Below are positions 1 through 8,127 of a DNA stretch of 28,861 nucleotides, piece by piece (positions within the stretch are counted from its first letter, which is position 1; every line of letters starts with the position of its first letter). This DNA is from a virus, in the IMG/VR virus record IMGVR_UViG_3300042864_000549, positions 1-28,861 of that record. One strand, given 5' to 3'. The position numbers were made by a program, and so were the translations under genes. Below the pieces are notes generated by a model. That model saw only the letters and a program-made list of their open reading frames with translations. It had not been told where the DNA came from and searched no databases.

Positions 1-276
1 AAATGTAACCTGATCTCTGATTTCAAGACCAAACTTCGACAAGAATTGTCCGTCACCTTCATAACTCTCATAGCTACGAATATACATGTCAATTAAGTAA
101 GAACTGTTGTACTGTGATAATGCATCTTCTTCGTAGATTTCGTCTTTTTCTACGAGTGTACGAGGACAGTAGAATACATCATGCCCATAAATTTGAATAG
201 ACTCGAGAACCAGATCTTCAATTAAGACCTGCTCTTGGCTATTTGTAAAGTTGTTGAAATAGAAGTTGGTCGACAT
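1..276 (-). CDS. 14: T4-like neck protein gp14 (N-terminal 92 residues; continues past left edge)
   Basis: The frame opens with ATG at 276 and stays open to base 1, giving 92 residues that begin MSTNFYFNNF and include the segment GHDVFYCPRTLVEKDEIY. From memory this matches the N-terminus of gp14 in T4-like cyanophages, which forms the neck with gp13 and helps join head to tail. The gene lies three bases downstream of gp13 on the same strand, the T4 order 13-14. The complete protein should be about 250 residues, so roughly two thirds is outside the window. The family call rests on remembered motifs and synteny. Confidence 0.85.
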   Translation of the reverse strand, partial: MSTNFYFNNFTNSQEQVLIEDLVLESIQIYGHDVFYCPRTLVEKDEIYEEDALSQYNSSYLIDMYIRSYESYEGDGQFLSKFGLEIRDQVTF

Positions 277-279
277 GTA

Positions 280-1023
280 TTATCCAATCATATCGAGAAC
301 CGGCAGAGAATAAGAAGAAATCATCTCGTCTTCGAGTTTTTTTCTTTCGGCAACAGCATCATCATAAATTTTCTCTCCGTTAAACTGCACTCCACCAGGT
401 AAAGACATTCCAGTAAACTTTGTAAGGTTTGATCCCCATTGTTCTTTGATCAGAGTCGTAGCATAGTTTTGAAGCCAACGATCGTTATAAGCATCTGTCC
501 ATGTTTCTGGATCAATCACTTCATAAGCTTCGACGAGTAAGAATTCGCCGACAGCAACTGTGTTCCAATCCATATCAACGTGCAGTCGATCTTTATGACG
601 AGAATAACGAATAGGTTGTTTACCGACAAGGAGCTCATTCATCAAAGCAAGGTGTTCCATCACCATGTAGTATGGAACAAGCGACACGTTAGTCAGAGTG
701 TAGAGGTCGTTGAGAGCGATCTGATATCGAATATTAAAGAGGTCGTCAGAGCGAATCGAAGGATCACCCATCGAGAAGATGCTGACAGCACCGATGATAT
801 TCTCTGGAAGAGTGATATACTTATTAGCCACATCAGTTTCCGTGATAGCATGTTTATAGTATACTCTTTCTGAACCATCAAAGTGATAGTCATACCAGTA
901 ACGAAGCGCTTCGTCGACGCGATCATCGACTTGATCATCGTCGACGTTAATCTCAATGACTGGTTTGCCGAGCTTCCGAAGGCAATACTCTTTAAATGTT
1001 GCTTTGGTGGTAGGAATGGCCAT
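280..1023 (-). CDS. 13: T4-like neck protein gp13
   Basis: 247 residues. The N-terminus has the acidic segment EINVDDDQVDDRVDEALRYW (about residues 24-43), which I recognise from gp13 of T4-like cyanophages. In T4, gp13 and gp14 form the neck collar that completes DNA-filled heads before tail joining. The ATG at 1023 follows an AAAGAGGT ribosome-binding site about 8 bases upstream. A perfect late promoter sits at 1057-1064 on the same strand, so gp13 and gp14 are likely one late transcription unit. Length fits marine phage gp13 and is shorter than the T4 protein. Nothing looks broken. Confidence 0.85.
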   Translation of the reverse strand: MAIPTTKATFKEYCLRKLGKPVIEINVDDDQVDDRVDEALRYWYDYHFDGSERVYYKHAITETDVANKYITLPENIIGAVSIFSMGDPSIRSDDLFNIRYQIALNDLYTLTNVSLVPYYMVMEHLALMNELLVGKQPIRYSRHKDRLHVDMDWNTVAVGEFLLVEAYEVIDPETWTDAYNDRWLQNYATTLIKEQWGSNLTKFTGMSLPGGVQFNGEKIYDDAVAERKKLEDEMISSYSLPVLDMIG

Positions 1024-1056
1024 CGAATACCTCTTTATTATATTTATGTGTCTGGC

Positions 1057-1064
1057 TATTTATA
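1057..1064 (-). promoter_or_regulatory. T4-type late promoter for gp13-gp14
   Basis: The minus strand reads TATAAATA, the T4 late promoter -10 consensus recognised by the sigma factor gp55. It stands 34 bases upstream of the gp13 start. A second, weaker copy (CATAAATA) is at 1041-1048. It lies back to back with a plus-strand TATAAATA at 1070-1077, only five bases apart. Confidence 0.65.
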
Positions 1065-1069
1065 AGCCG

Positions 1070-1077
1070 TATAAATA
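1070..1077 (+). promoter_or_regulatory. T4-type late promoter for the plus-strand island
   Basis: Exact TATAAATA, 31 bases before the ATG at 1109. It is the inverted partner of the minus-strand promoter at 1057-1064. It should drive the oxygenase and glycosyltransferase at 1109-2409. Confidence 0.65.
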
Positions 1078-1108
1078 CAACAAGTACAACATGAGGACTT
1101 GAAATATT

Positions 1109-1660
1109 ATGAATTTAGACTTGATGATTATTGATAATTTCTATACAAATCCCGATGCTGTTAGAGCCTATGCTTTGACCCAAGAGTTTGATGTAACTGG
1201 CAACTATCCTGGCAAACGAACTCAATCTTTTCTGACAGACGATGTTAAAGCATGCATTCAGTACTGGATGAATTTTGCTGGTAACATTACCAACTGGTAC
1301 GAAGACTCTGGTTATACCGGAGCTTTTCAGTATGCCACAGCCCAAGATCGTACCTGGATTCATTGTGATCATACGAGCATGTGGGCAGGAGTATGTTACT
1401 TGACTCCTGATGCACCGCTATCGAGTGGTACTGCTATGTATCGGCACAAGGAATCAGGAGAATGGCGATCGCATGAAAACCTTTACGAAGGATACGACTA
1501 CACCAAATGGGATAAAGTAGATTCGATAGGCAACAAGTATAATCGACTTATTCTTTATCGTGGAGATCTCTTCCATGCTAGCCTCGACTACTTCGGCAAA
1601 AACTTATATGACGGGAGATTGTTCCAGACATTCTTCTTTGATACGGAGAGATTCTCATGA
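1109..1660 (+). CDS. Putative 2OG-Fe(II) oxygenase, DUF6445-like
   Basis: 183 residues. It has the double-stranded beta-helix signature of 2-oxoglutarate/Fe(II) oxygenases: H85-x-D87 (in TWIHCDHT), a distal H156 (LFHASLD) and R170 (GRLFQTFFF) placed to bind 2OG. The opening LMIIDNFYTNPDAVRAYAL is typical of the DUF6445 family as I remember it. A GAGG about 12 bases upstream of the ATG is a modest ribosome-binding site. It is the first gene after the late promoter at 1070-1077 and overlaps the next gene by four bases (ATGA). Substrate is unknown; a protein hydroxylase acting on phage fibres is only inference from context. Confidence 0.65.
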   Translation: MNLDLMIIDNFYTNPDAVRAYALTQEFDVTGNYPGKRTQSFLTDDVKACIQYWMNFAGNITNWYEDSGYTGAFQYATAQDRTWIHCDHTSMWAGVCYLTPDAPLSSGTAMYRHKESGEWRSHENLYEGYDYTKWDKVDSIGNKYNRLILYRGDLFHASLDYFGKNLYDGRLFQTFFFDTERFS

Positions 1661-2409
1661 AGATATGTAAGGTAATATGGTCGACGAATCGACTCGAATA
1701 TTTGATTCCTACTCTAAAATCACAGCGTGATATGCTAAACTTTGAAGGATGTGAAGTCGAAGGCATCTTTATTGATGATATGCCAAAAGGTCGCCATGAT
1801 GGTACGATGTTCGAGCTAGCCAAGAATTTTGGCTTTACTGAGATCTTCCTACATCAGCAGAATATGGGTTTACCATACGTATGGAATCGAACCTTCGAAT
1901 TGTTGAGAGAACGAGATTATGATTACGTTTATCTATCTGAAGATGATGTGACGTTCAACTGTCCGATTCGAATGCTCGACATGACTCAGATTCTTCACGA
2001 CTATCAAAAAGTTTCTCAGGTATGTTTAACAAGGCAAAAATGGTATGATTTTGAAGAGGAAACACAGGCTTATGAAACAGACATTACATTCGGAAAATAT
2101 CGCGGCGAACTTTCTGAGGCATATTTTTGGAGTTTGGCGAGTATTTTTCCTCGCGCGATAGTAGATCTTCCACATGCCGAATCAGTAGGTGAGAAAAACT
2201 TAAGCGAGTATGTTGTAGCGAAATCATTGCAGCAACTTGGCATGCAAACTTGTAAGCTCAAGACCGAAGAAGGCCATAACATCGTAAATCATATCGGCGA
2301 ATATAGCATCGGTAAGAGGGCAGAACCAGGAGATCCTCGTTATGAAGATTTCGCGTCATATGATCCTGAAACGAAATATAGCTCAAAGCACGGAACGAAG
2401 TGGGTTTAA
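1657..2409 (+). CDS. GT-A-like glycosyltransferase
   Basis: 250 residues. The N-terminal part looks like a nucleotide-sugar-binding GT-A (family-2-like) domain: an opening strand KICKVIWSTNR, FIDD (38-41), a QNMGLPYVWNR segment (68-78), and YVYLSEDDV with the E95-D96-D97 metal/sugar-nucleotide motif. The C-terminal third is a less typical helical/acceptor region ending in a basic tail. No signal peptide or membrane segment, so it should act in the infected-cell cytoplasm. It is translationally coupled to the upstream oxygenase by ATGA and precedes two repeat-fibre genes. Donor and acceptor are not deducible; virion protein or cell-surface glycan are both possible. Confidence 0.7.
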   Translation: MKICKVIWSTNRLEYLIPTLKSQRDMLNFEGCEVEGIFIDDMPKGRHDGTMFELAKNFGFTEIFLHQQNMGLPYVWNRTFELLRERDYDYVYLSEDDVTFNCPIRMLDMTQILHDYQKVSQVCLTRQKWYDFEEETQAYETDITFGKYRGELSEAYFWSLASIFPRAIVDLPHAESVGEKNLSEYVVAKSLQQLGMQTCKLKTEEGHNIVNHIGEYSIGKRAEPGDPRYEDFASYDPETKYSSKHGTKWV

Positions 2410-2441
2410 TCAAAATTGAATTATACTGGCGTCATAATTAT

Positions 2442-2449
2442 TATAAATA
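2442..2449 (+). promoter_or_regulatory. T4-type late promoter for tail-fibre gene 2481-4349
   Basis: Exact TATAAATA in the 71-base gap after the glycosyltransferase, 31 bases before the ATG at 2481, the same spacing as at the 1070-1077 promoter. An AGGGAA ribosome-binding site lies between promoter and start. Confidence 0.65.
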
Positions 2450-2480
2450 TAAGTAAATAATCTGTGGGATAGGGAACCAG

Positions 2481-4349
2481 ATGACACCAAATAACTTTCG
2501 CGTTAAAAACGGGTTAACCGTAGCGAATGGCGTAACAATATCGGCAGGCAACGTCGTAATTACGAGCGGTCAACTCGTTATTGGTGCGACTGCGATTAAC
2601 GCTACCTCACTGAGTGACGGGGCCAATAACGCATATTCCAATGCAGTCACTTATACCGATACAAAGATTGGAACTGCCAACACAGCAATGGTAGCCAATG
2701 CCGGTGCAGCTTATACGAATGCCATTACAATTGCTGCGAATGCTAGCAATCTGACTTCTGGTACAGTGGCATTTGCTCGATTGCCTTCATTGTTTGTTGG
2801 AACAACGACGATTCAGTCGACGAGTGCCGCGCAAGCAGTCAGTGGCATTACAACTCTTGCTGCTGGTAACACAACGATCACTGGCGATATCACAGTTTCT
2901 GGTAACCTCACTATCAATGGTACCACAACGAATATAAATTCTACAAATCTTCTTGTAGAAGATAAAAATATTATACTTGGTGATGTGACTACTCCAAGTG
3001 ATGTCACTGCCGATGGCGGTGGTATTACTCTGAAAGGTGGTACCGATAAGACATTTAACTGGGTTGATGCAACTGATAGTTGGACATCTTCCGAACATTT
3101 AGATATTGCAACTGGTAAAACCTATAGGATCAATGGTACTACTATTGCTAACTCTACGGCTTTAGGTACTGGAATTCTTGCATCGTCTCTTACCTCTGTA
3201 GGCACTTTAAGTTCTCTTACACTCGGCGGAGCTTTATCTGCGAATGGTGGAGTAGGAACTGCCGGTCAGGTATTAGCATCGAATGGAGCGACTGGTTCTC
3301 CATATTGGGTAACAGCAGTCGGTCCTCAAGGTGCTCAAGGCGCAACTGGTGCAACTGGTGCTCAAGGTGCTACTGGTGCAACCGGTGCTCAAGGTGCTAC
3401 TGGCGCACAAGGTGTTGCTGGCGCGCAAGGTGCTCAAGGACTTCAAGGCGCTCAAGGTGCTACTGGTGCAACTGGTGCTCAAGGTGCTACTGGTGCAACC
3501 GGTGCTCAAGGTGCTACTGGCGCACAAGGTGTTGCTGGTCCTATAGGCGGATCCAATACACAAGTCATATTTAATGATAGTAACGTAGCGAATGGTTCTG
3601 CTAACTTTACATTTAATAAAACAACTAGTGCAGTAACTTTTGGTGGACCGGTATCAGGTATCACGACTCTTGCAGCCGGTAATACTACGATCACTGGAAA
3701 TATTAGCGTTACAAGCGTTGGAAGTTTTGATCGAGTGACTACTGCTAATAATGGCAGTGGAACAAATATTGGCATCGGTGATGATGCGTGGTTCGGAGAT
3801 GTTAACATCGCTGACACTGTTCGTATTATGGGACAACAAAGTGCCAATAACGGACACATTATCTTTGGTAATGCTGATAATAGTGTAAAACTTGGTAGAA
3901 CTGGAACTGGTGCTCTTACATGGAACGGAGCATTTAGTGTTACTGGTGGTCTAACTACGCTGTCAGCGAACCTTGTGATGGCCAATAACAACATTACTCG
4001 CCCAATCTTAACAGGTTATACAGAACACGAAGTGGCTAATACTGCTGCGACTGGATCATATAGCCTTGATTGCGGTGCTGCTAACTTCTTCGATTTGACT
4101 CTCACTGGAAATATTACAATCGCTCCGACCAATATACCTCCGGCGACTCGCGTATGGTCTGGTTCTATTGCAGCCAAACAAGATGCAACAGGAGGTCGTA
4201 CGATCACATGGCCGGCAGGTACTAAATATGCAGGAGGAGTTGTGCCTCCTGCGACAACGACTGCAAACGCGCTCGATATCTGGTCGATTATGACGTACGA
4301 CGGAGGCACGACTTATATTGTTTCATTGTCAGTGAAAGCGGCGGCATAA
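2481..4349 (+). CDS. Modular tail fibre with collagen-like Gly-X-Y domain
   Basis: 622 residues, a structural fibre rather than an enzyme. Order: N-terminal head ([14 protein letters not shown]); an Ala/Asn/Thr-rich beta region; a fibre module around residues 130-215 with [23 protein letters not shown] and [13 protein letters not shown]; a [15 protein letters not shown] connector; a collagen-like stretch (about 281-356, [10 protein letters not shown] repeats); then a C-terminal module with [13 protein letters not shown] and [11 protein letters not shown]. The C-terminal module and connector recur in the minus-strand fibre at 19428-21173, so the two are partial paralogues. Gly-X-Y triplets here carry few prolines. 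The ATG is preceded by AGGGAA and a late promoter. It likely forms a trimeric tail fibre; receptor unknown. Confidence 0.8.
   Translation: MTPNNFRVKNGLTVANGVTISAGNVVITSGQLVIGATAINATSLSDGANNAYSNAVTYTDTKIGTANTAMVANAGAAYTNAITIAANASNLTSGTVAFARLPSLFVGTTTIQSTSAAQAVSGITTLAAGNTTITGDITVSGNLTINGTTTNINSTNLLVEDKNIILGDVTTPSDVTADGGGITLKGGTDKTFNWVDATDSWTSSEHLDIATGKTYRINGTTIANSTALGTGILASSLTSVGTLSSLTLGGALSANGGVGTAGQVLASNGATGSPYWVTAVGPQGAQGATGATGAQGATGATGAQGATGAQGVAGAQGAQGLQGAQGATGATGAQGATGATGAQGATGAQGVAGPIGGSNTQVIFNDSNVANGSANFTFNKTTSAVTFGGPVSGITTLAAGNTTITGNISVTSVGSFDRVTTANNGSGTNIGIGDDAWFGDVNIADTVRIMGQQSANNGHIIFGNADNSVKLGRTGTGALTWNGAFSVTGGLTTLSANLVMANNNITRPILTGYTEHEVANTAATGSYSLDCGAANFFDLTLTGNITIAPTNIPPATRVWSGSIAAKQDATGGRTITWPAGTKYAGGVVPPATTTANALDIWSIMTYDGGTTYIVSLSVKAAA
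3321..3549 (+). repeat. Collagen-like Gly-X-Y coding repeats with internal duplication
   Basis: Nine-base multiples encoding GAQ, GAT and GVA triplets. A block of about ten triplets ([30 protein letters not shown]) occurs twice, offset by 117 bases, with nearly identical DNA. This indicates a recent tandem duplication inside the collagen domain. Confidence 0.85.
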
Positions 4350-4352
4350 CTT

Positions 4353-6044
4353 ATGGGTATTGGTGGCGGTTCTAAATTTACACTCGAAAAAACCTGGCGA
4401 GCAAGCGGTGTCGGTACGACGAAGTTTAATAGCCCAGGAAATATCGCAATTCCTTATGGTAGGAATAGTATTCTTGTTTCAGGACAAGGTGGATCTGGAA
4501 CTGCTTTAATTCCTGGGCCTGGAGCTAACTTTAATATTGTCGCCGGAAATGCAACCGGTACATTTAATATTATTCCCGGGACCGGAAGCACATTCAACGT
4601 AATTCCTGGACCTGGAGCTAACTTTAATATTGTACCAGGAAATGCAACCGGTACATTTAATATTATTCCCGGGACCGGAAGCACATTTAATATTATTCCT
4701 GGACCTGGAGCTAACTTTAATATTGTACCAGGAAATGCAACCGGTACATTTAACAAAGTTCCTGGGACCGGAGCTAACTTTAATATCATCTTTCCACAAA
4801 CAGGCACATTTAATATTCTCTTTCCGGGAACAGGCACATTTAACATTGTTGCAGGAACTGGAACAGGCACATTTAATAAAGTTCCTGGAACTGGAAGCAC
4901 ATTCAACGTAATTCCTGGGCCTGGAGCTAACTTTAACATTGTTGCAGGAACTGGAACCGGTACATTCAATAAAGTTGCAGGAACTGGCACAGGTACATTC
5001 AATAAAGTTGCAGGAACTGGAGCTGGCTTTAACGTTGTTGCGGGAACTGGAGCTGGCTTTAACGTTGTTGCGGGAACTGGAGCTGGCTTTAACGTTGTTG
5101 CGGGAACTGGAGCTGGCTTTAACGTTGTTGCAGGAACTGGAACTGGTAGTTATAATACTAGCGGTGGAAATGCAGTCTCTTATAATGCTCCTAGTATTAA
5201 ATATGGCCCAGGATTTGTGAATGCATTTAACGCTATAAGTAATGGTCCTCAAAACTTCAATGCGCCTTCAAATGGTCCACAAAACTTCAATGCGCCTTCA
5301 AATGGCCCACAAAACTTCAATGCGCCTTCAAACGGCCCTCAAAACTTCAATGCGCCTTCAAACGGCCCTCAAAACTTCAATGCACCTACAAATGGGCCAC
5401 AAAACTTCAATGCTCCAACGAATGGCCCACAGAATTTTAATGCACCTACAAATGGGCCACAAAACTTCAATGCTCCAACGAATGGCCCACAGAATTTTAA
5501 TGCTCCAACGAATGGCCCACAAAACTTTAATGCGCCAACGAACGGGCCTCAAAACTTTAATGTCGCGAATGGTCCTCAGAACTTCAATGTCGCGAATGGT
5601 CCTCAGAACTTTAATGCGCCAACGAACGGGCCTCAAAACTTTAATCCTGCAACTAACGGGCCTCAGAACTTCAATGCGCCTACAAATGGTCCTCAGAACT
5701 TTAATGCGCCAACGACCGGGCCTCAAAACTTTAATGCGCCAACGACCGGGCCTCAAAACTTCAATGCGCCTTCAAATGGCCCACAAAACTTCAATGCACC
5801 TTCGAATGGTCCACAAAACTTTAATCCTGCTACCAATGGTCCGCAGAATTTTAATGCTCCAACTCCGGCGGTTCCAGGAAATGCAGCAAATGCGCTCGGT
5901 ATTACTTTCCCCGGATCAAATGCCGGTGGTACGCCTGCGCCGGTGATAAATAATCAGACGGCAAGCTACTATTCTTTTCCGGATGGCCAATCACATTCGG
6001 TAACTGTAGCGCCCGGAGGATATATAGATATTACTATTGAATAA
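4353..6044 (+). CDS. Decapeptide-repeat (xFN) fibre or adhesin
   Basis: 563 residues. Residues 1-50 resemble the lead-in of phage glycine-rich tail domains (KFNSPGNIAIPYGRNSILVSG, then GQGG). Residues about 54-280 hold some 22 units of the type GTGAGFNVVA, with Phe-Asn (or Tyr-Asn) every 10 or 11 residues. Residues 297-504 hold 21 units of NGPQNFNAPT with the same F-N register. The last 60 residues form a cap (GNAANALGITFPG ... HSVTVAPGGYIDITIE). A regular beta-solenoid or stacked-turn fibre is the natural reading, but that is inference. Start is three bases after the upstream fibre stop with little ribosome-binding site, suggesting coupling. The head and cap resemble those of the protein at 16050-19412. 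Confidence 0.7.
   Translation: MGIGGGSKFTLEKTWRASGVGTTKFNSPGNIAIPYGRNSILVSGQGGSGTALIPGPGANFNIVAGNATGTFNIIPGTGSTFNVIPGPGANFNIVPGNATGTFNIIPGTGSTFNIIPGPGANFNIVPGNATGTFNKVPGTGANFNIIFPQTGTFNILFPGTGTFNIVAGTGTGTFNKVPGTGSTFNVIPGPGANFNIVAGTGTGTFNKVAGTGTGTFNKVAGTGAGFNVVAGTGAGFNVVAGTGAGFNVVAGTGAGFNVVAGTGTGSYNTSGGNAVSYNAPSIKYGPGFVNAFNAISNGPQNFNAPSNGPQNFNAPSNGPQNFNAPSNGPQNFNAPSNGPQNFNAPTNGPQNFNAPTNGPQNFNAPTNGPQNFNAPTNGPQNFNAPTNGPQNFNAPTNGPQNFNVANGPQNFNVANGPQNFNAPTNGPQNFNPATNGPQNFNAPTNGPQNFNAPTTGPQNFNAPTTGPQNFNAPSNGPQNFNAPSNGPQNFNPATNGPQNFNAPTPAVPGNAANALGITFPGSNAGGTPAPVINNQTASYYSFPDGQSHSVTVAPGGYIDITIE
4512..5186 (+). repeat. First decapeptide array (GTGxxFNxxx), about 22 units
   Basis: Units of 30 or 33 bases encoding variations of PGTGSTFNVI, AGNATGTFNI and AGTGAGFNVV. 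Four consecutive copies at about 5019-5138 are almost identical DNA, consistent with recent unit expansion. Confidence 0.85.
5241..5864 (+). repeat. Second decapeptide array (NGPQNFNAPT), 21 units
   Basis: Twenty-one in-frame units fill 624 bases: nineteen of 10 residues and two of 9 (ending NVA). Variants end in APS, APT, VA or PAT, and two units begin with T instead of N. A two-unit higher-order repeat (60 bases) is visible at about 5391-5510. Prolines occur at fixed positions 3 and 9. Confidence 0.9.
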
Positions 6045-6065
6045 GTGACTTGACGAGGATTTACT

Positions 6066-6659
6066 ATGCCATATATTATTCCTAAATATGGGAAACAATT
6101 GAATTGCTTTGCAGTATGGTCGGGAGGATTTACTCCTGAAGAAGTCGATAAAATTATCGATCTCGAAAAACTCCAAGAGTTTGAAAAAGGAAAAGTTGGG
6201 CTAGAGAAGAATGCCGCAGCTCCGGCTGAAACGCGAGATTCTGATATCTCGTGGATACATCATGATCAACACAGTGATTGGCTATTTCAGAGAATGTCAG
6301 GAATCGTTTCTGTCGTGAACTACGACAACTTTATGTATGATATCGAAGGCGTCGAAGCTTTTCAATATACAAAGTACGGACCAAATCAACATTATACATG
6401 GCATTGGGATGTTGAATTTGGCTGGCAGAAATATATAAGAAAGATCTCAGCATCTCTGCTTCTTTCAGATCCGAGTGAATATGAAGGTGGAGAGTTAGAG
6501 ATCGTAAACAACGGAAACTTTGAAGACAAAGTTTCGTTTAAACCGAATAAAGGTGATATCGTATTCTTCGCTTCATGGATGCCACATCGAGTGAAGCCAA
6601 TCACTTCTGGTTTTCGTAAGAGTCTTGTAGCATGGGTAATGGGTGAGAGAGAATGTTGA
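6066..6659 (+). CDS. 2OG-Fe(II) oxygenase, prolyl-4-hydroxylase-like
   Basis: 197 residues, the length of small phage P4H-type oxygenases (2OG-FeII_Oxy_3-like). Catalytic residues are all visible: H113-W-D115 in HYTWHWD, distal H174 in MPHRVKPI, and R184 in SGFRKSLVAW for 2OG binding. LLLSDPSEYEGGELEI (131-146) is the typical strand pair of this family. The expected reaction is Fe(II)- and O2-dependent hydroxylation with conversion of 2OG to succinate. A GAGGA ribosome-binding site lies six bases before the ATG. It follows the decapeptide-repeat adhesin directly and overlaps the next gene by seven bases. It is a paralogue of the protein at 14174-14770. Proline as substrate is likely from family, not proven. 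Confidence 0.87.
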   Translation: MPYIIPKYGKQLNCFAVWSGGFTPEEVDKIIDLEKLQEFEKGKVGLEKNAAAPAETRDSDISWIHHDQHSDWLFQRMSGIVSVVNYDNFMYDIEGVEAFQYTKYGPNQHYTWHWDVEFGWQKYIRKISASLLLSDPSEYEGGELEIVNNGNFEDKVSFKPNKGDIVFFASWMPHRVKPITSGFRKSLVAWVMGEREC

Positions 6660-7390
6660 GTTGGAATCCTTTTAAAAAGAAACCTATTATTGAGTTTTAT
6701 TGCCATCGCGATGATGTTGAGGCATTACCTCAGCCAAAGCCTGCGGCAAAATATATGCCAGAATGGTATAAAAGAATTCCTCCACTGATTACAGATGGAA
6801 GAGATGATCGTGATTGGTCAGGATCTCATAGCTTTACTGCAAAAAAATGCATGCCGATGATCGACGCAATGTCATTAGGATATGTCATTCCTCTTATCGG
6901 CGACTTGACAGTCAGATCAAATCACGACTGCAGTACAATTGAAGTCACGTCTTCTCCACAGATCAACGTATGTGAGTTTCATGACATTCGACAACTTGGA
7001 GAAAGATCTGCTCCTGGATTTCCTGCACCTCCTTTGAAGTTTGTCAATCCATGGATTGTAAAGACTGCTCCGGGTTGGTCGACTCTTTTCATAGCTCCGA
7101 TTAATAACTTTGAAAGCCATTTTACATGTCTGTCAGGATTAGTTGATACAGATACATATCCAAAAGAAGTCAATTTTCCTGCAATCTGGCACACTCCAAA
7201 TGCCGACGTGCTTTTACTTGCTGGTACACCTTTAGTCATTGCCATTCCAATTAAGCGTGATGCTGTTCCATCAAAGCCCAATATTCGAAACATGAAAGAA
7301 GATGAACATCACTTAATTAATATCATATCAAAGATGCAAAACACTCGAAGAAGCGTATATACAAAAGAATTGAGAGTACCAAGAAAATGA
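6653..7390 (+). CDS. DUF6065-like protein, paralogue 1
   Basis: 245 residues, function unknown. After a short basic N-terminus come KPAAKYMPEWYKRIP (33-47), CMPMIDAMSLGYVIPLI (about 64-80), PGWSTLFIAP, CLSGLVDTD and a C-terminal AGTPLVIAIPIKRD. The same ordered motifs occur in the genes at 7387 and 14770, so the window holds three paralogues. The pattern resembles the uncharacterised DUF6065 family as I recall it; I infer a beta-sandwich fold from the regular short strands. No catalytic metal triad is obvious. It overlaps both neighbours (7 and 4 bases) within the oxygenase/glycosyltransferase cluster. Two of the three paralogues sit directly beside a P4H-like gene, suggesting a shared process. 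Confidence 0.5.
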   Translation: MLSWNPFKKKPIIEFYCHRDDVEALPQPKPAAKYMPEWYKRIPPLITDGRDDRDWSGSHSFTAKKCMPMIDAMSLGYVIPLIGDLTVRSNHDCSTIEVTSSPQINVCEFHDIRQLGERSAPGFPAPPLKFVNPWIVKTAPGWSTLFIAPINNFESHFTCLSGLVDTDTYPKEVNFPAIWHTPNADVLLLAGTPLVIAIPIKRDAVPSKPNIRNMKEDEHHLINIISKMQNTRRSVYTKELRVPRK

Positions 7391-8127
7391 AAAACTTGTT
7401 TTCTTTATTAAAACCAAAGAAAGATATTGAATTCGTAGATACTAAGAAGTTATCTTATCATAACTTTTCTGTTGAACGAGCGATTGATGTTCCAACAAAT
7501 ACTCGCAAGGTTCAACAAGACAAGTATGGCAAGCATCTGATGCCATACTGTCCGGGAATTTTAGACTATGCTCAATTTGGCTATATCATTCCGGCGTGGG
7601 TAGACATTCATATTATGGCAAATAAAGCTGGTACTTCTTGGTATCTTGGAGACAGAGGACCGAGAGGAGATCGCGGATTTGACAATGGCGTAAAGATGGA
7701 TGAAAAATTTGTAGAAGGCGCATTTACTCCAATTGGAATTGATCCTACAGCAATCTTATTTCCATCTCCTTGGAAAATTTTTACTCAAAAAAACATTAGC
7801 GCATTGTTAATGCCTGCATTTTATCATTCTACTTTTCTTGAAGATCTATACATAACTCCTGGTTTGGTAGACTATAAGAGTTTCCATATTACAAACTTCA
7901 TTTGCATGCCGAAAAGAGAATGTAACGTTCACATTAAAGCGGGAGAACCTTTGTTGCACGTCATTCCTTTCCTCAATAAAGATATTACTGCTTCTGTTGG
8001 CCCAGCTTCAGATGAGATGATAGATAAAACTATGAATCTAATTCCCGGAGATGATAAGCAATACTATCGAAAGTATATGGGAATAAAAAAGAAATTTAAT
8101 ATGCAAAAAGAAGAGAATAAACAATGA
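7387..8127 (+). CDS. DUF6065-like protein, paralogue 2 (divergent)
   Basis: 246 residues, starting at the ATGA overlap with the previous gene. Shared motifs with the other two paralogues: HLMPYCPGILDYAQFGYIIPAW (about 49-70), a central strand region ending LLMPAFYHS, ITPGLVDYKSFHITNF, and KAGEPLLHVIPFLNKD. The N-terminal WYK motif is missing and a charged loop (GDRGPRGDRGF) replaces the middle, so it is the most diverged copy. Function unknown. It overlaps the following PF11397-type glycosyltransferase by four bases. An accessory or substrate-handling role for the modifying enzymes is speculation. Confidence 0.45.
   Translation: MKNLFSLLKPKKDIEFVDTKKLSYHNFSVERAIDVPTNTRKVQQDKYGKHLMPYCPGILDYAQFGYIIPAWVDIHIMANKAGTSWYLGDRGPRGDRGFDNGVKMDEKFVEGAFTPIGIDPTAILFPSPWKIFTQKNISALLMPAFYHSTFLEDLYITPGLVDYKSFHITNFICMPKRECNVHIKAGEPLLHVIPFLNKDITASVGPASDEMIDKTMNLIPGDDKQYYRKYMGIKKKFNMQKEENKQ

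Noticed and set aside
3273-3574. Overlapping Cys/Arg-rich open frames in the collagen region of the 2481 fibre
   Set aside because: They are reading-frame shadows of Gly-X-Y codons and have no independent signals.
4454-5756. Long open frames on both strands overlapping the decapeptide-repeat gene
   Set aside because: They follow the repeat period and have repetitive Leu/Arg/Val composition without start signals. They are by-products of the repeat DNA.
5241-5864. Regular 30-base direct repeats that look at first like a CRISPR array
   Set aside because: Units are contiguous with no unique spacers, all are in frame, and they encode NGPQNFNAPT. They are protein-coding repeats.
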